DNA of 64,000 bases from Mycobacterium sp. E183 (GTDB lineage Bacteria > Actinomycetota > Actinomycetes > Mycobacteriales > Mycobacteriaceae): positions 62,001-126,000 of the forward strand of contig NZ_LZJN01000142.1 of NCBI RefSeq assembly GCF_001667735.1. Reading direction: 5' to 3'. The notes under the pieces are model-generated. The model made no database searches. It was not told the origin of the DNA and worked only from the letters and a program-made list of their open reading frames with translations. How positions within the stretch are numbered: position 1 is the stretch's first letter; each line of letters opens with the position of its first letter. A program made the translations under genes and the position numbers. Positions 62,204-64,000 of the stretch are shown piece by piece.

Positions 62204-62827
62204 TCAGCCGCCGAGCCCCTTCTTGATGGCCGCGTCCTGTTTCTGGCCGACGTCGTTGACGAAATCCGCGGGGGCCAGCGTGTCGGGCGGTCCGTCGAAC
62301 TGCAGTGTCACGAAGGCCCTGCCCTCGGTGAACATCAGCAGGGTCACACCCTTGTTGTGGTCGGGGGAGTTACCCAGCAGGGTCGTTCCGCCCGTCCCGA
62401 CGGCGGCGGCTTGCGTGGTCGGGTTCTTGATCACGTCACCCTGACCGCCCTTGGCCGCGTTCAACGCGTTCGTTGCGGCGCCAGGGTCGGCCAACACCTG
62501 GATGGTGTCTTTGATGACGTGGCTGCCGTCCTCGTCCTTGAACGTCGTCGCGACGCCGGGCTGGCCGTTCGGGTTGGTGGTCGGCGGGGTGGCTGTGAAC
62601 GGAATCGGGGCGTTGATGTCGCTGGCCTGGATCAGCAACCCGGTGTAGTCACTCGGCTGGGCGGGGCCCGACGATGCCGGCGCCGAGCTCTGGGCGCTGG
62701 TAGCCGAGCTGGACGACCCCGGCTTGGACGTCGAAGGCGTCGAATTCTTCCCGCCGCACCCCGACACCGCCACCGCCAGCGCCGTCGTCGCCGCGACTCC
62801 CGCGGCCACCGTCCGTGAAGTCCTCAT
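62204..62827 (-). CDS. Lipoprotein of unknown function
   Basis: A 207-residue lipoprotein. The signal segment TVAAGVAATTALAVAVSGC ends in the lipobox VSGC with Cys24 as the lipidated residue. A Ser/Pro-rich linker (about 30-58) follows, then a beta-rich domain with LLIQASDINAPIPFTATPP and VTLLMFTEGRAFVTLQFDG. ATG 62827 was chosen because GGGAG lies 9 bases upstream; a longer frame adds an Arg-rich stretch incompatible with a signal peptide. It sits between the sigma-factor gene and the DUF2231 gene on the same strand. Confidence 0.84.
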   Translation of the reverse strand: MRTSRTVAAGVAATTALAVAVSGCGGKNSTPSTSKPGSSSSATSAQSSAPASSGPAQPSDYTGLLIQASDINAPIPFTATPPTTNPNGQPGVATTFKDEDGSHVIKDTIQVLADPGAATNALNAAKGGQGDVIKNPTTQAAAVGTGGTTLLGNSPDHNKGVTLLMFTEGRAFVTLQFDGPPDTLAPADFVNDVGQKQDAAIKKGLGG

Positions 62828-62948
62828 CGTTCGAGCTCCCTTCCCAGGCCGCCTTCGGCGCCGCAGTCGAGTTCGTTCCCGAATCGCACAGTACATTGCG
62901 GCGTGGCGCGGGCGTGGCGCCCAAGGCCCCTGGCGGGCGATGAGTTGT

Positions 62949-63758
62949 TTACTCCAATTGGTCGCGCAAGCAGCGCAGGGTGCTGGCCAGGATGCGGGAG
63001 ACCTGCATCTGTGACACCCCGATGCGCTCGGCGATCTGGCTCTGCGTCATCGATTCGAAGAACCGCATGCGCAACACCTCGCGTTCGCGTTCGGGCAGGC
63101 CGGCAACCAGGACACGCAGCGCCTCGCGGTTGGTGATGTGCTCGATCTGCGGGTCGAGGCCGCCAACGGCGTCGGCGACCAGTCGGGGCGTGCCCGAACT
63201 GTCGGCGCCCACCGGGGCATCCAGGGAATCCAGCCGGTAGGCGTCGCCCGCCACGAGGCATTCGACGATCTCCTCGCGGGGGACTTCCAGCACCTGTGCC
63301 AGCTCGCCCGCGGTGGGCGCGCGGCCCAGCTTCTGAGCCAGGTCCCCGGTCGTCCTGCTGATCTGCACGTGCAGTTCGCGTAGCCGCCGGGGGACCCGCA
63401 TCCCCCAGCTGTAGTCGCGGAAGTACCTACGGACCTCGCCCATCATGGTCGGGACCGCGAAGCCGATGAAGCTGGGTCCCTTGGCGGGATCGAACCGGTT
63501 GATAGCGTTCATCAAACCCAGGCGCGCCACCTGGACGAGGTCGTCGATGCCTTCACCCCGGCGGGCGAAGTGGCTTGCCACGTGGTCGGCAAGAGGCAGA
63601 CAACGGGCCACGATGCGTTCGCGCTGGCGGCCGTACTCATGCGACTCGGCGGGCATTTGGCGCAGTTCGACGAACATTTCGACCACGTCGTCGTAGGAAT
63701 CGTCGGATTTCTTGTCGCGGCACTCGGCAGGGCGCGGGGTTGTTATCACATCAGTCAT
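62949..63758 (-). CDS. SigF/SigB-family RNA polymerase sigma factor
   Basis: A 269-residue sigma factor of the SigF/SigB/SigG group. Region 2 has GIDDLVQVARLGLMNAINRF and FAVPTMMGEVRRYFRDYSW; region 3 has RRLRELHVQISRTTGDLAQK; region 4 ends MTQSQIAERIGVSQMQVSRI then LASTLRCLRDQLE. It is clearly related to M. tuberculosis SigF (261 aa) but differs at many positions, so I read it as a paralogue. No RsbW/UsfX-type anti-sigma gene is adjacent in the window. ATG 63758 (MTDVITTPRP) was preferred over a 17-residue extension. Confidence 0.9.
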   Translation of the reverse strand: MTDVITTPRPAECRDKKSDDSYDDVVEMFVELRQMPAESHEYGRQRERIVARCLPLADHVASHFARRGEGIDDLVQVARLGLMNAINRFDPAKGPSFIGFAVPTMMGEVRRYFRDYSWGMRVPRRLRELHVQISRTTGDLAQKLGRAPTAGELAQVLEVPREEIVECLVAGDAYRLDSLDAPVGADSSGTPRLVADAVGGLDPQIEHITNREALRVLVAGLPEREREVLRMRFFESMTQSQIAERIGVSQMQVSRILASTLRCLRDQLE

Positions 63759-64000
63759 AGGCGCACGCGCCCGATGTTGGCGCGGTCGATCCTGAAACCT
63801 TTGCTGCACAGAGATTTTTGCATTGCTGACTCACTCCTCTGAGTCGTGTGCAGCGAGGCATGCGGTCATGCGCAGAATCGCCTCACTCCACCTCTATCCG
63901 CAGGACTGGGTCGTTTAGACAACGCGCACGGATTACCAACGAGAGAGATGACTCGGGTCGTTTCGCCGGAGCCATACCATGCTCAGTAGCCGTGCGGCTG
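63759..64000 (-). other. Region upstream of the sigma-factor gene
   Basis: About 240 bases to the window edge with no supported gene. It is less GC-rich than the rest around 63810-63850 (AGATTTTTGCATTGCTGACT). No clear GTTT/GGGTAA promoter on the minus strand was found, so self-activation by the sigma factor is not supported by what is visible. Confidence 0.4.

Noticed and set aside
63759..63830. A GGTTTC...GGGCGC pair on the minus strand as a SigF autoregulatory promoter
   Set aside because: The second element lacks GGGTA and the spacing is too long.

Overview
The window is high-GC actinobacterial DNA and almost certainly comes from a Mycobacterium chromosome, most likely a non-tuberculous species. 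The evidence is a DesA3/Rv3230c-type desaturase and reductase pair, an Rv1747-type FHA-ABC exporter, a mycofactocin-type short-chain dehydrogenase, three cytochromes P450, paired FadE and Ltp genes of the cholesterol igr type, a Ddn-like F420 protein and a SigF-family sigma factor. I see no rRNA gene, intact tRNA, CRISPR array, transposase or PE/PPE gene. All homology statements are from memory and by eye; no search was run.

Layout. (1) 1-7.8 kb: the 3' end of a type III polyketide synthase with its ICMT-like methyltransferase, an SDR, an HSL esterase, the FHA-ABC transporter, a 54-residue ORF, and a beta-propeller/CMD pair divergent from a LysR regulator. (2) 8.9-18 kb: one tightly coupled catabolic operon of nine genes: two acyl-CoA dehydrogenases, two hot-dog hydratases, an Ltp2-like thiolase-fold aldolase, a DUF35 partner, an esterase, a Baeyer-Villiger-type monooxygenase and a FadD17-like CoA ligase. 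(3) 18-25.5 kb: DMT transporter, desaturase system, SDR, membrane-anchored SUOX-type oxidoreductase, and two tandem small secreted proteins sharing an unusual four-cysteine signature. (4) 25.6-38 kb: CoA ligase, class II aldolase, amidohydrolase, a GbsR/MarR regulator under a 30-bp inverted repeat with a methyltransferase, nitronate monooxygenase, sulfatase, flavoprotein, a small secreted protein behind a SigF-like promoter and ahead of a strong terminator, a P450, a TIM-barrel protein and a lipoprotein.

(5) 38.3-46.7 kb: a TetR regulator and a downstream operon (P450, mycofactocin-type SDR, atypical crotonase, two-domain CaiB CoA-transferase, SDR, phosphotransferase-fold protein). The TetR gene and the operon carry nearly the same promoter/operator sequence. 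(6) 46.7-49.2 kb: a decayed tRNA-like sequence, an AI-2E-family membrane protein and a two-domain ABM membrane protein. (7) 49.2-56.2 kb: a full aromatic meta-cleavage pathway split into two divergent arms around a TetR gene (hydroxylase, hydrolase and extradiol dioxygenase one way; hydratase, acylating aldehyde dehydrogenase and aldolase the other way). (8) 56.3-61 kb, minus strand: TetR, P450, a chimeric SDR/amidohydrolase remnant, and two overlapping M24-fold genes of which one has an intact metal site and the other has lost it. (9) 61.2-64 kb: Ddn-like protein, DUF2231 membrane protein, lipoprotein and a SigF-family sigma factor without an adjacent anti-sigma gene.

Taken together the region is a catabolic accessory block: separate TetR, LysR and GbsR controlled operons for oxidising, activating and beta-oxidising hydrophobic ring or branched compounds, with lipid-modification and secreted-protein genes between them.
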